NCBI RefSeq assembly: GCF_029623955.1
Contig: NZ_JARSBP010000002.1
Coordinates: 930,001 to 994,000, forward strand
Direction of reading: 5' to 3'
DNA length: 64,000 nt
Source: Mycobacterium sp. 236(2023)
GTDB lineage: Bacteria > Actinomycetota > Actinomycetes > Mycobacteriales > Mycobacteriaceae
Position 1 is the stretch's first letter, and every line of letters begins with the position of its first letter. This document shows positions 9,348 through 17,858 of the stretch, one piece after another. The notes under the pieces are model-generated. The model saw only the letters and a list, made by a program, of their open reading frames with translations, made no database searches and was not told the DNA's origin. Both the position numbers and the translations under genes were made by a program.

Positions 9348-10733
9348 ATGACGATGACGACCGACCTGGCGCGCGACGAGGCGCTGCGCACGTTGCGCGA
9401 ACAGGTCGCCACCCCGATCGCATTGCCCGGTGAACCGGGCTACGAGCGCTGCATGCCGTGGAACGTGGCCGCGACGGTGGCGCCCGCCGCCGTGGTGCTG
9501 GCGACCACGCCGGAGGACGTGGCGGGCACCGTGAGGTTTGCCGCGGCGCACGGGTTTACCGTCACTGTCCAGGCAACGGGGCACGGCGCGGTCGGGGTGG
9601 GTCCGGACGCGATCCTCGTGGTGACCTCGGCGATGAAGCACTGCACCGTGGACGCGCTGAACCGCACCGCGTGGGTCGGCGCGGGCGCCCGGTGGCAGGA
9701 CGTTCTCGACGCGGCTGCCCCGCACGGGCTTGCGCCGCTGTGCGGTTCGGCACCGAACGTCGGGGTAGTGGGGTTCCTCACCGGCGGGGGGATCGGTCCG
9801 CTGGTCCGCACATTCGGGCTGTCCTCGGATCATGTGCGGGCGTTCGACGTCGTGACCGGCGACGGCCGGCTGCTTCGCGCCACGGCCGACGAGTACGCCG
9901 ACCTTTTCTGGGGGCTGCGCGGCGGCAAGGCAACGTTGGGCATCGTCACGGCCGTGCAGATCGACCTGCCCGCCGTGCCGCAATTCTACGGCGGTGCAAT
10001 CTATTTCGACGGATCCGATGCGGCCACGGTGCTACATGCGTGGCGTGACTGGAGCGAACGTCTTCCGGATACTGCGAACACGTCGATCGCGATCCAGCAG
10101 CTGCCGCCGCTGCCGGGTGTGCCTGAGCCGTTGGCGGGACGGATGACGGTCGCGGTGCGCTACACCGCGGTCGGCGACTTCGCCGAAGCGGAGCAGCTTT
10201 TCGCGCCCATACGGGCCGCTGCGAACCCGCTGATGGATGCCGTCGCGGTGATGCCCTACGCGGCGATCGGCATGGTGCACGCCGATCCGCTGGATCCGAT
10301 GCCGATCTGCGAGGACCAGGCGCTGCTGCGCGAGTTACCGGCCGAAGCGATCGACGCGGTGCTGGCGGCCGCGGGTCCGCAGTCGGGGTCGCCACAGGTG
10401 ATCGTCGAGTTGCGGTTGCTCGGGGGCGCGATGGCCCGGGAGCCCCGCCATCGCAGTGCGTTCTGTCACCGCAATGCTGCGTACGCGTTGACCATCATCG
10501 GGGTGCCGATGCCCGAAGCGGCGCCCGTGGTCGAGCATGCGGAGGCGACGGCCAGGGCGGTGGACCCGTGGGCAATCGGTGGGCAGATGCCGAACTTCGC
10601 GCCGTCCTATGACCCGGCACGCCCGTCGCGCGTCTACAACCAGGACACGCTGCACTGGCTGGCTGCTCTGGCCGACCGTTACGACCCAGCCCGGGTGCTG
10701 GCGACGGGGCAGGTCATCCGGACGCCTGTGTGA
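9348..10733 (+). CDS. FAD-binding oxidase, berberine-bridge/PCMH family
   Basis: 461 residues from ATG 9348 with GAAAGGA upstream. The N-terminal half is a PCMH-type FAD domain: TGHGAVG (His for the usual 8-alpha-histidyl flavin link) and GVVGFLTGGGIG. The C-terminus ends with a BBE-like region (YNQDTLHWLAALADRYDP). The position that carries the second, cysteinyl flavin link in bicovalent BBE enzymes is GSAPNVG here, so Ala replaces Cys and only a single covalent bond is expected. Family members oxidise sugars, alcohols or secondary metabolites with O2. The substrate is not predictable. Confidence 0.82.
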   Translation: MTMTTDLARDEALRTLREQVATPIALPGEPGYERCMPWNVAATVAPAAVVLATTPEDVAGTVRFAAAHGFTVTVQATGHGAVGVGPDAILVVTSAMKHCTVDALNRTAWVGAGARWQDVLDAAAPHGLAPLCGSAPNVGVVGFLTGGGIGPLVRTFGLSSDHVRAFDVVTGDGRLLRATADEYADLFWGLRGGKATLGIVTAVQIDLPAVPQFYGGAIYFDGSDAATVLHAWRDWSERLPDTANTSIAIQQLPPLPGVPEPLAGRMTVAVRYTAVGDFAEAEQLFAPIRAAANPLMDAVAVMPYAAIGMVHADPLDPMPICEDQALLRELPAEAIDAVLAAAGPQSGSPQVIVELRLLGGAMAREPRHRSAFCHRNAAYALTIIGVPMPEAAPVVEHAEATARAVDPWAIGGQMPNFAPSYDPARPSRVYNQDTLHWLAALADRYDPARVLATGQVIRTPV

Positions 10734-10813
10734 CCGGCGGTTCGGCCGCCCGGTGACACTGGTTACTATTTTTCTCCCGGCATCCGAGGTCGTTTTGTCG
10801 AAGGGGAATGCAC

Positions 10814-12769
10814 ATGGCCGCACAGGTGGAGCAGCTCGAATTTCAGGCGGAGGCACGCCAACTGCTGGATCTGATGATCCACTCCGTGTACAGCAACAAG
10901 GACTCGTTCCTGCGGGAGCTCATCTCGAATGCTTCCGATGCGTTGGACAAGGTGCGGCTGGAAGCGTTCCGCAACAAGGAACTCGATGTTGACACCTCCG
11001 ATTTGCACATCGAGCTCGATGTCGACAAGCAGGCCCGCACTCTGACGGTGCGCGACAACGGCATCGGCATGTCGCGTGACGAGGTGGTACGGCTCATCGG
11101 AACGCTGGCGAAGTCGGGAACGGCCGAGCTGCGTCAACAGCTGCGGGAGGCCAAGGACCAGGACTCGTCTGAAGAACTGATCGGTCAGTTCGGGATCGGC
11201 TTCTATGCAAGCTTCATGGTGGCCGACCGGGTGGAGCTCGTCACGCGCAAAGCCGGCGAGAGTGAGGCGACCCGGTGGGAGTCCACCGGCGAGGGTAGTT
11301 ACACCATCGAGACGGTGGACCAGGCCGAAAGCGAAGTGCCGCATGGCACTTCGGTCACGCTGCACCTCAAACCCGAAGACCGCGAGGACGAGCTGCACGA
11401 CTACACCTCGGAGTGGAAGATCCGGGAGCTCGTCAAGCAGTATTCGGACTTCATCGCCTGGCCCGTCCGGATGGATGTCGAGCGCAGGACGCCGGCGTCC
11501 GAGGACGGGGGTGAGGAGTCGGTGACCGTCGAGACTCAGACCCTGAACTCGATGAAAGCCCTGTGGGCCAGGTCCCGCGACGACGTGTCCGACGAGGAGT
11601 ACACGGAGTTCTACAAGCACATCGCCCACGCGTGGGACGAGCCGTTGGACATCATCGCGATGAAGGCCGAAGGCACGTTCGAATACCAGGCGCTGCTGTT
11701 CATCCCGTCGCACGCACCGTTCGACCTCTTCAACCAGAACGCCGCGGTCGGAGTTCAGCTGTACGTGAAGCGGGTGTTCATCATGGCCGACTGCGATCAG
11801 CTGATGCCGCCGTATCTGCGCTTCGTCAAGGGCGTGGTCGATGCACAAGACATGTCCCTCAACGTTTCTCGCGAGATCCTGCAGCAGGACCGGCAGATCA
11901 GGGCGATCCGGCGTCGACTGACGAAGAAGGTACTGTCGACGATCACGGAGATGCAGAACGAGCAGCCGGAGAAGTACCGCACCTTCTGGACGCAGTTCGG
12001 CAGAGTCCTCAAAGAGGGCTTGCTGAGCGATGACGACAACAAGGAGACGTTGCTGCGCCTGTGCTCCTTCGCATCGACGCGCAGCGACGACGAACCGACC
12101 ACGCTGGCCGATTACGTCACGCGGATGCCAGACGGGCAGAGCCAGATCTTCTACGCCGCAGGCGAATCGCGGCAACAACTGCTGAATTCGCCGCACTTGG
12201 AGGCGTTCAAGGCCAAAGGGTACGAGGTGCTGTTGCTCACCGACCCTGTCGATGAGGTCTGGGTCGAATCGATCCATGAGTTCGACGGCAAGCCGTTGCA
12301 GTCGGTGGCCAAGGGGGAGGTGGACCTCGACTCCGAGACGGACAAAGCCGCACAGGAAGCCGAACGTCAGGAGCGCGAGCAGGAATTCGCCGACCTGACG
12401 GCGTGGCTGAAGGAGGCGCTGAGCGACCACGTCAAGGAAGTGCGGTTGTCCACCCGCCTGACCGATTCGCCGGCGTGCCTGATCACCGACACCTTCGGCA
12501 TCACTCCGGCGTTGGCCCGCATGTACCGGGCGTCCGGGCAGCCGGTGCCGGTCGAGAAGCGGATTCTGGAGCTCAATCCGAGCCACCCGCTCATCGTGGG
12601 CCTCGGGCAGGCGCACAAGAGTGGAGGCGCCAGCGACGAGCTGACCGGCACCGCCGAATTGCTCTACGGGACCGCCCTTCTTGCGGAGGGAGGGGTGCTG
12701 GAGGATCCGGCGCGCTTCGCCGGGCTTCTGGCCGACCGGTTGACACGTGCGATGGGGGACCCGTCCTAG
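10814..12769 (+). CDS. htpG: Molecular chaperone HtpG (Hsp90)
   Basis: 651 residues. ATG 10814 is preferred over ATG 10808 because AAGGGG lies 7 bases upstream of it. The GHKL ATPase domain shows ELISNASDALDK (Asn that binds Mg-ATP), DNGIGM and GQFGIGFYASFM. The middle domain carries the conserved SREILQQ segment with its Arg near residue 350. The C-terminal dimerisation domain is complete and the length fits bacterial HtpG. It acts in the cytosol as an ATP-dependent chaperone. It appears monocistronic and ends 80 bases before the initiator tRNA. Confidence 0.97.
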   Translation: MAAQVEQLEFQAEARQLLDLMIHSVYSNKDSFLRELISNASDALDKVRLEAFRNKELDVDTSDLHIELDVDKQARTLTVRDNGIGMSRDEVVRLIGTLAKSGTAELRQQLREAKDQDSSEELIGQFGIGFYASFMVADRVELVTRKAGESEATRWESTGEGSYTIETVDQAESEVPHGTSVTLHLKPEDREDELHDYTSEWKIRELVKQYSDFIAWPVRMDVERRTPASEDGGEESVTVETQTLNSMKALWARSRDDVSDEEYTEFYKHIAHAWDEPLDIIAMKAEGTFEYQALLFIPSHAPFDLFNQNAAVGVQLYVKRVFIMADCDQLMPPYLRFVKGVVDAQDMSLNVSREILQQDRQIRAIRRRLTKKVLSTITEMQNEQPEKYRTFWTQFGRVLKEGLLSDDDNKETLLRLCSFASTRSDDEPTTLADYVTRMPDGQSQIFYAAGESRQQLLNSPHLEAFKAKGYEVLLLTDPVDEVWVESIHEFDGKPLQSVAKGEVDLDSETDKAAQEAERQEREQEFADLTAWLKEALSDHVKEVRLSTRLTDSPACLITDTFGITPALARMYRASGQPVPVEKRILELNPSHPLIVGLGQAHKSGGASDELTGTAELLYGTALLAEGGVLEDPARFAGLLADRLTRAMGDPS

Positions 12770-12849
12770 CAGGTCGTCGCGTTCCAACGAGCCGCTGAAC
12801 AGGCGATTTGGAGCGCAACCGGCCGCCCCGGTAACCTAACGTTCACCAT

Positions 12850-12926
12850 CGCGGGGTGGAGCAGCTCGGTAGCTCGCTGGGCTCATAACCCAGAGGTCGC
12901 AGGTTCGAATCCTGTCCCCGCTACCA
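12850..12926 (+). tRNA. Initiator tRNA-fMet (CAT anticodon), CCA encoded
   Basis: A 77-base cloverleaf with encoded CCA (12924-12926). The anticodon loop is CTCATAA. It is the initiator rather than the elongator: the first base C faces T at position 72 (no pair), the D-stem has the A11:T24 pair, and the anticodon stem ends in three consecutive G:C pairs. The T-arm TTCGAAT is normal. A hairpin terminator follows at once. The 3' end probably served as the attachment site of the neighbouring integrase. Confidence 0.95.
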
Positions 12927-12931
12927 GGTAA

Positions 12932-12965
12932 AACGGCCCTCGGACGTCAGTCCGGGGGCCGTTTT
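12932..12965 (+). terminator. Rho-independent terminator after tRNA-fMet
   Basis: The inverted arms around GGCCCTCGGA and TCCGGGGGCC enclose a six-base loop and are followed by GTTTTC. It begins 5 bases after the tRNA CCA end. The truncated integrase ends 29 bases further on, on the opposite strand. Confidence 0.85.
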
Positions 12966-12993
12966 CATGCCATTTGTGAACGGATTTGTGAAC

Positions 12994-13821
12994 CTAGCCA
13001 TGCTCATCAATTTGTGACGGGTACAGGTCAGGTCCGAGAAGGAACGAGGCTGCCTGCTCGGCAGCTTCGCGGTCGTCCTTCTTCAGCACGTGTGCGTAGG
13101 TCTCCAGCAAGAAGCCGACGTTGGCATGACCGATTCGGTCACTGACCACCTTGGGGCTCACACCCGCCTTCAACGCCGCTGTGGCGTACGAGTGCCGGAG
13201 ATCATGGAAGGTGATGCGCGAGAGCCCTGCTGCGGCCGATAGGCGGTCAAATCGCTGCCGGATGGTGTCCGGGTGCGGTGGGCGCCCGTCTTGATAGGTG
13301 AAGACGTAGTCGCCCGGGTGATAGTCGCTCCCGAAGAACGCGCGCTCCGCGTCCTGGACCCTGCGCCACTCGCGCAGCGCGGCGACCGTTGCGCGGTCGA
13401 TGGAGATTGTTTGGTCGGCGTTCTTGGTCTTGCCGCCCGACTCGTTCCGTACGCGTCCTCCGACGACCACGCGGTTGTCGTGCACGGTGATCTCGCCGGC
13501 GTCGAGGTCGACCGCTGCCCACTTGAGCCCGCAGACTTGGCCGCGCCGAATGCCAGTGGTCAACTCCAGCATGAAAAGTGCCGCGAACCTGTCGCTGTGG
13601 ATCGAGGCGAGGAACGTTTGGATCTCTTCGGTTGTCCAGACCTGCCGCCGCGTTCGAGCAAGTTTGGGAGGCTTGACGTTGCTTGCAGGGTTGTCGCTGA
13701 CGTACTTCCACGCAACGGTATCGACGAGCGCGCGGTGGATCATCGCGTGAACGTTGCGGACCGTCTTCGGTGACAGACCGGGGGAGACCTTCTTGGAAAC
13801 CAGGCCGGACTTGTATCACCG
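12994..13821 (-). pseudogene. Tyrosine integrase, N-terminus lost at an IS junction
   Basis: The catalytic domain is intact, with Arg in TTGIRRGQVCGLKW, HDLRHSYA and the nucleophile in LETYAHV. An internal ATG at 13743 would give 249 residues. Upstream the frame continues only to a stop near 13822 (YKSGLVSKKVSPGLSPKT), exactly where an IS3-family element begins, so the arm-binding and core-binding N-terminus is missing. Phage/island integrases are usually 350-400 residues. The gene ends 67 bases from the tRNA-fMet 3' end, the usual arrangement for an island integrated in a tRNA gene. It is probably inactive. Confidence 0.85.
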
Positions 13822-13891
13822 AACTGAATCGCCCTGGCTTTGCCGGAGACTCTGATGTGCCCTGGGTTCGGTGGTGTCGCCATACTTGGTT

Positions 13892-14790
13892 TCAGGCCAC
13901 AGGTTGGGTGGACTGGTGTAGCAGTTCGAACTCTATCGGAGTGCGCATCCCGAGGGCGGAATGGCGACGCTGGCGGTTGTGGAAGATCTCCAAGTAGTCG
14001 AAGATCGCGTTGGCTAGTTCGATTCTTGTCTTCCAACGCTTGCGGTTGAGTAGCTCGGTTTGCATTCTGCCCCAGAATGATTCGATCATCGCATTGTCGT
14101 AACAGTCACCGATCGAACCCATCGACGGGACCAACCCGGACCGCTTGGCCCGATCGGTGAACGCCCAGGAGGTGAATTGCACTCCGTGGTCGGAATGAAT
14201 GATCCCACCGGCCTGCGGGTCGCGGTTGCCAATCGCCATGCCCAGCGCGTTGGTGACCAGCGCCGCGGTCTGACTCGAATCGATCGACCAGCCGACCACA
14301 CGTCGGGAGAACGTGTCCAGCACCACCGCGCAATGCACCTTGCCCTCATAGGTGCGGTGCTCAGTGATATCAGTGACACACAACCGATTTGGAGCATCAC
14401 GAGTGAACATCCGCTCCACCAGATCCGTCGCCGTGGGCGTCTCATGACGGGGCCGGCACGACGAGTACCTGGAAGCCCCTTGATGCTCGCGCGAGCCATC
14501 AACATCTCGACCTGGTTATGGCCGACCTGTAGCCCCAGCCCAAGGGTGAGTTCGGCGTGAACCCGGCGGGCGCCGTAAGTACTCCGAGAGGCTATGTGGA
14601 CGGCGAGGATCTGCTCGGTCAGCTACCCATGACGGATCTCCCGAGCTGACGGCGCCCGGCTGCGCCATGCGTAGTAGCCCGACTCGGTGACCTCCAACAG
14701 TCGGCAGGCCACCTGGACGGGCAGTCCTTTCGCGGCCATGGTTTCTATGGCCGCGTACCGCCTTTTGGGTCGTGCGGCTCCCGCAGCAGC
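13892..14790 (-). pseudogene. IS3-family transposase orfB, broken
   Basis: The C-terminal half from 14419 is intact and shows the DDE integrase core: TDITEH, HSDHGVQF and DNAMIESFWGRMQTE. Upstream, the homologous frame (HAELTLGLGLQVGHN) lies in another phase, so there is a frameshift near 14430-14470. An in-frame TAG occurs at 14625-14623. The transposase cannot be made in one piece. It is the same broad family as the fragment at 21.1 kb but clearly a different element. Confidence 0.85.
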
Positions 14791-15032
14791 TCACGCGCCC
14801 TTTTCAGGACGGCCACCTCGGTTTCCAACTCGCGGATGCGCCTGTTGGCCGCGCTGAGCTCGGGCCAACTCAGCGCGGTTGAGCCCGGGTAGCTGGCCGG
14901 TGTCGATCAACTCCTGGCGGCGCCAGCCGTAGATCGTCTGGTCGCTGATATTCAGATCTGCGCAATCGGACGGCCAGCGGCTACTAGATCGGGCACCTTG
15001 CGGCGGAACTCTTCGGGATAACGCTTGGGCAC
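14790..15032 (-). pseudogene. IS3-family orfA (helix-turn-helix), broken
   Basis: From GTG 15032 the sequence starts like an IS3 orfA (PKRYPEEFRRKVPDL). It then loses a few bases near 14955-14965, where the frame jumps to DLNISDQTIYGWRRQELID. A second shift follows after PGLNRAEL. The helix-turn-helix core is recognisable but the ORF is not continuous. Confidence 0.75.
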
Positions 15033-15130
15033 GGACACGGCTCCTTCGTGGACGTCGTGACCAAAAGTCGAGCAAACCGACTCCATGCAACCCAGGGCAC
15101 ATCACCTCCAACATTTCCAGGGCGATTCAC

Positions 15131-15509
15131 CCTGCTGTCCTGCCTGAAACCGTCGCAGAGTTGCTGCGCAGTAGGGCATCTGCGATTCAAGTCCGCCGCG
15201 ACGCCTTCCGCACTTGGCGGGCTGCGGCCGCCAATGATTCCGCCCGGCCGGGGTCGGCTCGGGAGCGCGATATCCTCCTGAGTCGAGATGCCGACGACAG
15301 CCTGGAACTCTGAGATCCGTTAGGCGACAGCCGCGCCAGATGTATTGCGCGGTCGCAATCCATTGACCGCCCAACACGAGCTTGACGCACACATCGCCAT
15401 CAAGTATCGCCGGAACCATCTGGAAGCCATAGGTATTCGCGAACTCGTCGATTCGCATCTCCTGCGACGCGACAGCTCCCGTAGGTCTGAAGAGCACCAG
15501 AATCGGCAC
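15131..15509 (-). CDS. Hypothetical ORF fragment at the IS border
   Basis: An ATG at 15509 opens a frame whose first 70 residues look protein-like (MPILVLFRPTGAVASQEMRI, then DEFANTYGFQMVPAILDGDV). The rest degenerates into an Arg/Pro-rich tail running into the IS end. It may be the start of an island gene truncated by the insertion. No family is recognised. The remaining stretch 15510-15781 shows no gene and no clear structure. Confidence 0.25.
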
Positions 15510-15781
15510 ATATTCACGCTATAGGCACGAGAAGACGCTGCCGCGCACTACTTTCTTAAGGTTATTGGGCCGGATTGGTGGTTGCGCCGTCAACCCGCCG
15601 CAAGATCCGCCTTCTGACTACGGAGGCGATGAGAATACTCAGCTCGACGCGATGGCGACTCGTGCATGAGCCGCTTTGATTAAGGCCCTCTGCGACGAGG
15701 TCAAGGGAGCGAGGAGACTCTTGGAGTCGCGATGCAGTGACAGACGCGGGGCACACCCACGGGGTATCGGACTGAGGGCTA

Positions 15782-16402
15782 CTACGCAGGCGACGGGACT
15801 TCCGCTCGCAGGCTTCGCAGCTCTCTAGCCACGTACTTATCGAGCAGTCCGTCGCGGCCAGGAGTTTCGCTGCGCATGGTGGTGACCAGTGCGTAGAGGC
15901 CTAGCAGGAAGAACACGGCGCTATGGAATGCGTCCACGTCGGCGAAGACCTCGCCTCGGTTGCGGGCGCGCACGATTTCTGCAGCTAGCAGCACGATGGT
16001 GGGATGGTCGGTCCACTCGTCGTTCTCAGGCCGGGTGGGTGAGAAGTACAGTCCGATGACATCTCGAAAAAGTGCGCTGCCCCAACGGTTTTCGAGGTCG
16101 ACGACCAGTCTGACGATCTGTTTGAGGACGGCGGCGAGATCGCGAGAAGAGTCCAGAAACGTACCGAGTTCTGCGGCGACCCTTGCTTCCTCCCGGCAAA
16201 TCAACTCGTGCAGCACGTGCTCTCTGGTGGGAAAGTGAAAGTAGAACGTGCCCCGCGATACACCGGCAGCCTTAACCACGGCGTTGATGTCGGCGGCCGC
16301 CGCACCGGCGCGCCTGAACTCCACGATGGCGGCATCTAACACTCGCTCGCGTGTCCTCCGCCTCTGAGCCTCGTGTTTGTTCGGCGTCGCCTCCACACCC
16401 AT
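15782..16402 (-). CDS. TetR family regulator of the AveC/NorDQ island cassette
   Basis: 206 residues from ATG 16402. The frame extends to a TTG at 16441, but that TTG lies in a palindrome that looks like the operator, so the internal ATG (or ATG 16414) is preferred. The N-terminal HTH is clear (RERVLDAAIVEFRRAG and GVSRGTFYFHFPTREHVL). The rest is an all-helical ligand-binding domain with no assignable ligand. It is divergent from the AveC-like gene. TGAC-type palindromes lie at both ends of the intergenic region. Confidence 0.85.
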   Translation of the reverse strand: MGVEATPNKHEAQRRRTRERVLDAAIVEFRRAGAAAADINAVVKAAGVSRGTFYFHFPTREHVLHELICREEARVAAELGTFLDSSRDLAAVLKQIVRLVVDLENRWGSALFRDVIGLYFSPTRPENDEWTDHPTIVLLAAEIVRARNRGEVFADVDAFHSAVFFLLGLYALVTTMRSETPGRDGLLDKYVARELRSLRAEVPSPA

Positions 16403-16428
16403 ATTCTGCACCATTCCCGGCTGGGTGC

Positions 16429-16440
16429 TGACGATCGTCA
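16429..16440. promoter_or_regulatory. Palindromic operator TGACGATCGTCA
   Basis: A perfect 12-base palindrome, pattern TGACR-N2-YGTCA, just upstream of the TetR coding region. The same pattern recurs at 16591-16602 and as a half-site (TTGTCAGCAAT) at 16455-16465. It is inferred to be the binding site of the adjacent TetR protein. Confidence 0.55.
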
Positions 16441-16589
16441 ATATTTCCTGGCAATTGTCAGCAATCAGATCCCGAGAGCGACGGCGCGCGATGGCAGGAA
16501 CAATCAGACCAGGATGGAACTGCGCACTCTGATGGGTTCGATAGCAGTCTCACGTTCTTCGTAACTGACGCTCGCTTCGGCCCTGAACG

Positions 16590-16619
16590 TTGACATTTGT
16601 CAGCAATTTGGGTTAAACA
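16590..16619 (+). promoter_or_regulatory. Putative promoter with overlapping TetR operator
   Basis: TTGACA at 16590-16595 and TAAACA at 16614-16619, 18 bases apart, resemble a SigA promoter facing the AveC-like gene. The -35 box is inside TGACATTTGTCA (16591-16602), which shares the TGACR-N2-YGTCA pattern with the 16429 site. TTGTCAGCAAT (16597-16607) exactly repeats 16455-16465. Binding there would block transcription. Confidence 0.5.
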
Positions 16620-16695
16620 TGGCTCGCACGCTGAACCGTCATCGGGGGTGGAGCGTGCTCAGCCCATCAGCGTTCAAAACGAGAGAGTGACTGAG

Positions 16696-17814
16696 ATGAC
16701 GAAGCCGGAGACGCGACCGCCCAGCGACAGTGCGAGCAAGAGCGGCAGTCGGCTGCCGATTGCGCTGTGGTGGCTGTTCGGGATCGGAATGCTCGTTCTG
16801 ATCGGGCTGAATGCTCAAGTCGGTGCCAGCGAGCCACGAATCGCCAACCCCAACGTGACTGATGAAGCGCGAGAGTCGGTTGCGGGCATTACGAGTTGGG
16901 CATCGCTGTGCAATGTATGGACCGCCGTCATGATGGTGGTCGGCATTACCGCGTTCATCATCAGTTGGCGACGACATCCGAAGCACCCTTATCTACTGCT
17001 GGTTCTCGCAGGCACGGTGCTTGTATGGCTTGACCCGTTCGCCAACTGGGTGTCGTATTCGGCGTTCAGTCCCGAGCTCTACCACTATCCGGTTGACTGG
17101 CCGTGGGTGAATATCGCACCTTTGGTCGAACCGTTCGTGTGCATCGCTTATGCGTCGGTGTTGATCGTCCCCACGTTCGCTGCGATCCCCTTGCTGCGAC
17201 GACTGCAACAGGGTCGGTCAACCGACAGCTTTGTGTGGCGCCACCCCTTGATCACACTGAGCGCGATCACCTTCGTCATCGGCTTCACCTTGGACGCCGT
17301 GGTGGAAATCTTCTGCGTCAGCAAGCGCGTGTATGCCTACACCCAGGTGCCCGAATTCGGGTCGATCTTCGTCGGTCAGTACAACCAATTCCCTCTGCTG
17401 TGGGAGAGCGGCCTGGCGACCTCGATGATGATCGCCGCGTCGATCTCCGTCTACCGGGACGACACCGGAAAGACGTACGCCGAGAAGCTCGCCCAGCGAC
17501 TGCGACTGCTGCCGACCAAACCCGCACTGGCTTCCTTCATTGTGATGATCACCGCTTTGAGCCTCGCCTACGCCGTGGTGTACGGGGGAGGGTTCACCAT
17601 CATTCGCGCGGCAAAGCTTGCTACCTCGGTGGCTTGCCCCTGGCCCTTCCCCGAGTCGAAGGTGTATGACCCTCAGGGGTTTTACGAGATGGCCGGCCAC
17701 CCCGGACCGTTCTACGAGGGTAAGTGGAGCACCTGGATGTCAGGCCAGCCCGACGGACGCCCGGTCATCGAGGGACCGGTGCCGGCCGGTCGCTGCGGTC
17801 CCGGCCATGACTAA
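16696..17814 (+). CDS. AveC-like (spirocyclase family) multi-pass membrane protein
   Basis: 372 residues from ATG 16696. There are about seven hydrophobic segments: residues 25-45, 75-95, 105-125, 150-175, 195-215, 245-265 and 285-310. Aromatic-rich loops such as DPFANWVSYSAF and PELYHYPVDWPWVNI lie between them, and a cytoplasmic-type Pro/Gly tail follows. It resembles the mycobacterial proteins annotated as spirocyclase AveC family, after AveC of avermectin biosynthesis. Most mycobacterial members have no known reaction. It is the first gene of a unit leading into the NorD-like gene, 44 bases downstream. Confidence 0.65.
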   Translation: MTKPETRPPSDSASKSGSRLPIALWWLFGIGMLVLIGLNAQVGASEPRIANPNVTDEARESVAGITSWASLCNVWTAVMMVVGITAFIISWRRHPKHPYLLLVLAGTVLVWLDPFANWVSYSAFSPELYHYPVDWPWVNIAPLVEPFVCIAYASVLIVPTFAAIPLLRRLQQGRSTDSFVWRHPLITLSAITFVIGFTLDAVVEIFCVSKRVYAYTQVPEFGSIFVGQYNQFPLLWESGLATSMMIAASISVYRDDTGKTYAEKLAQRLRLLPTKPALASFIVMITALSLAYAVVYGGGFTIIRAAKLATSVACPWPFPESKVYDPQGFYEMAGHPGPFYEGKWSTWMSGQPDGRPVIEGPVPAGRCGPGHD

Positions 17815-17858
17815 GGTCGCCGGTCGCTCCACTAACGAGCGTGGGCGAACGAGGCACC

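Larger units (their letters stand above)
13825..15129 (-). mobile_element. Degenerate IS3-family insertion sequence (about 1.3 kb)
   Basis: Both ends carry imperfect inverted repeats of about 44 bases. Each end starts TGAATCGCCCTGG, has GGAG in the middle and finishes TGTGCCCTGGGTT. Between them lie remnants of orfA (near 15032-14790) and orfB (near 14790-13892) on the minus strand. The flanking bases (AAC left, CCC right) show no target duplication, so a deletion or recombination probably followed insertion. The element removed the integrase N-terminus. Confidence 0.85.

Noticed and set aside
10766..12787. 673-codon open frame on the minus strand
   Set aside because: It mirrors htpG exactly and has shadow-type composition (His/Arg/Leu/Val-rich, no domain).
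15510..15781. Possible promoter or RNA gene in the gap before the TetR regulator
   Set aside because: No hairpin, tRNA-like fold or coding frame stands out; it looks like decayed island DNA.
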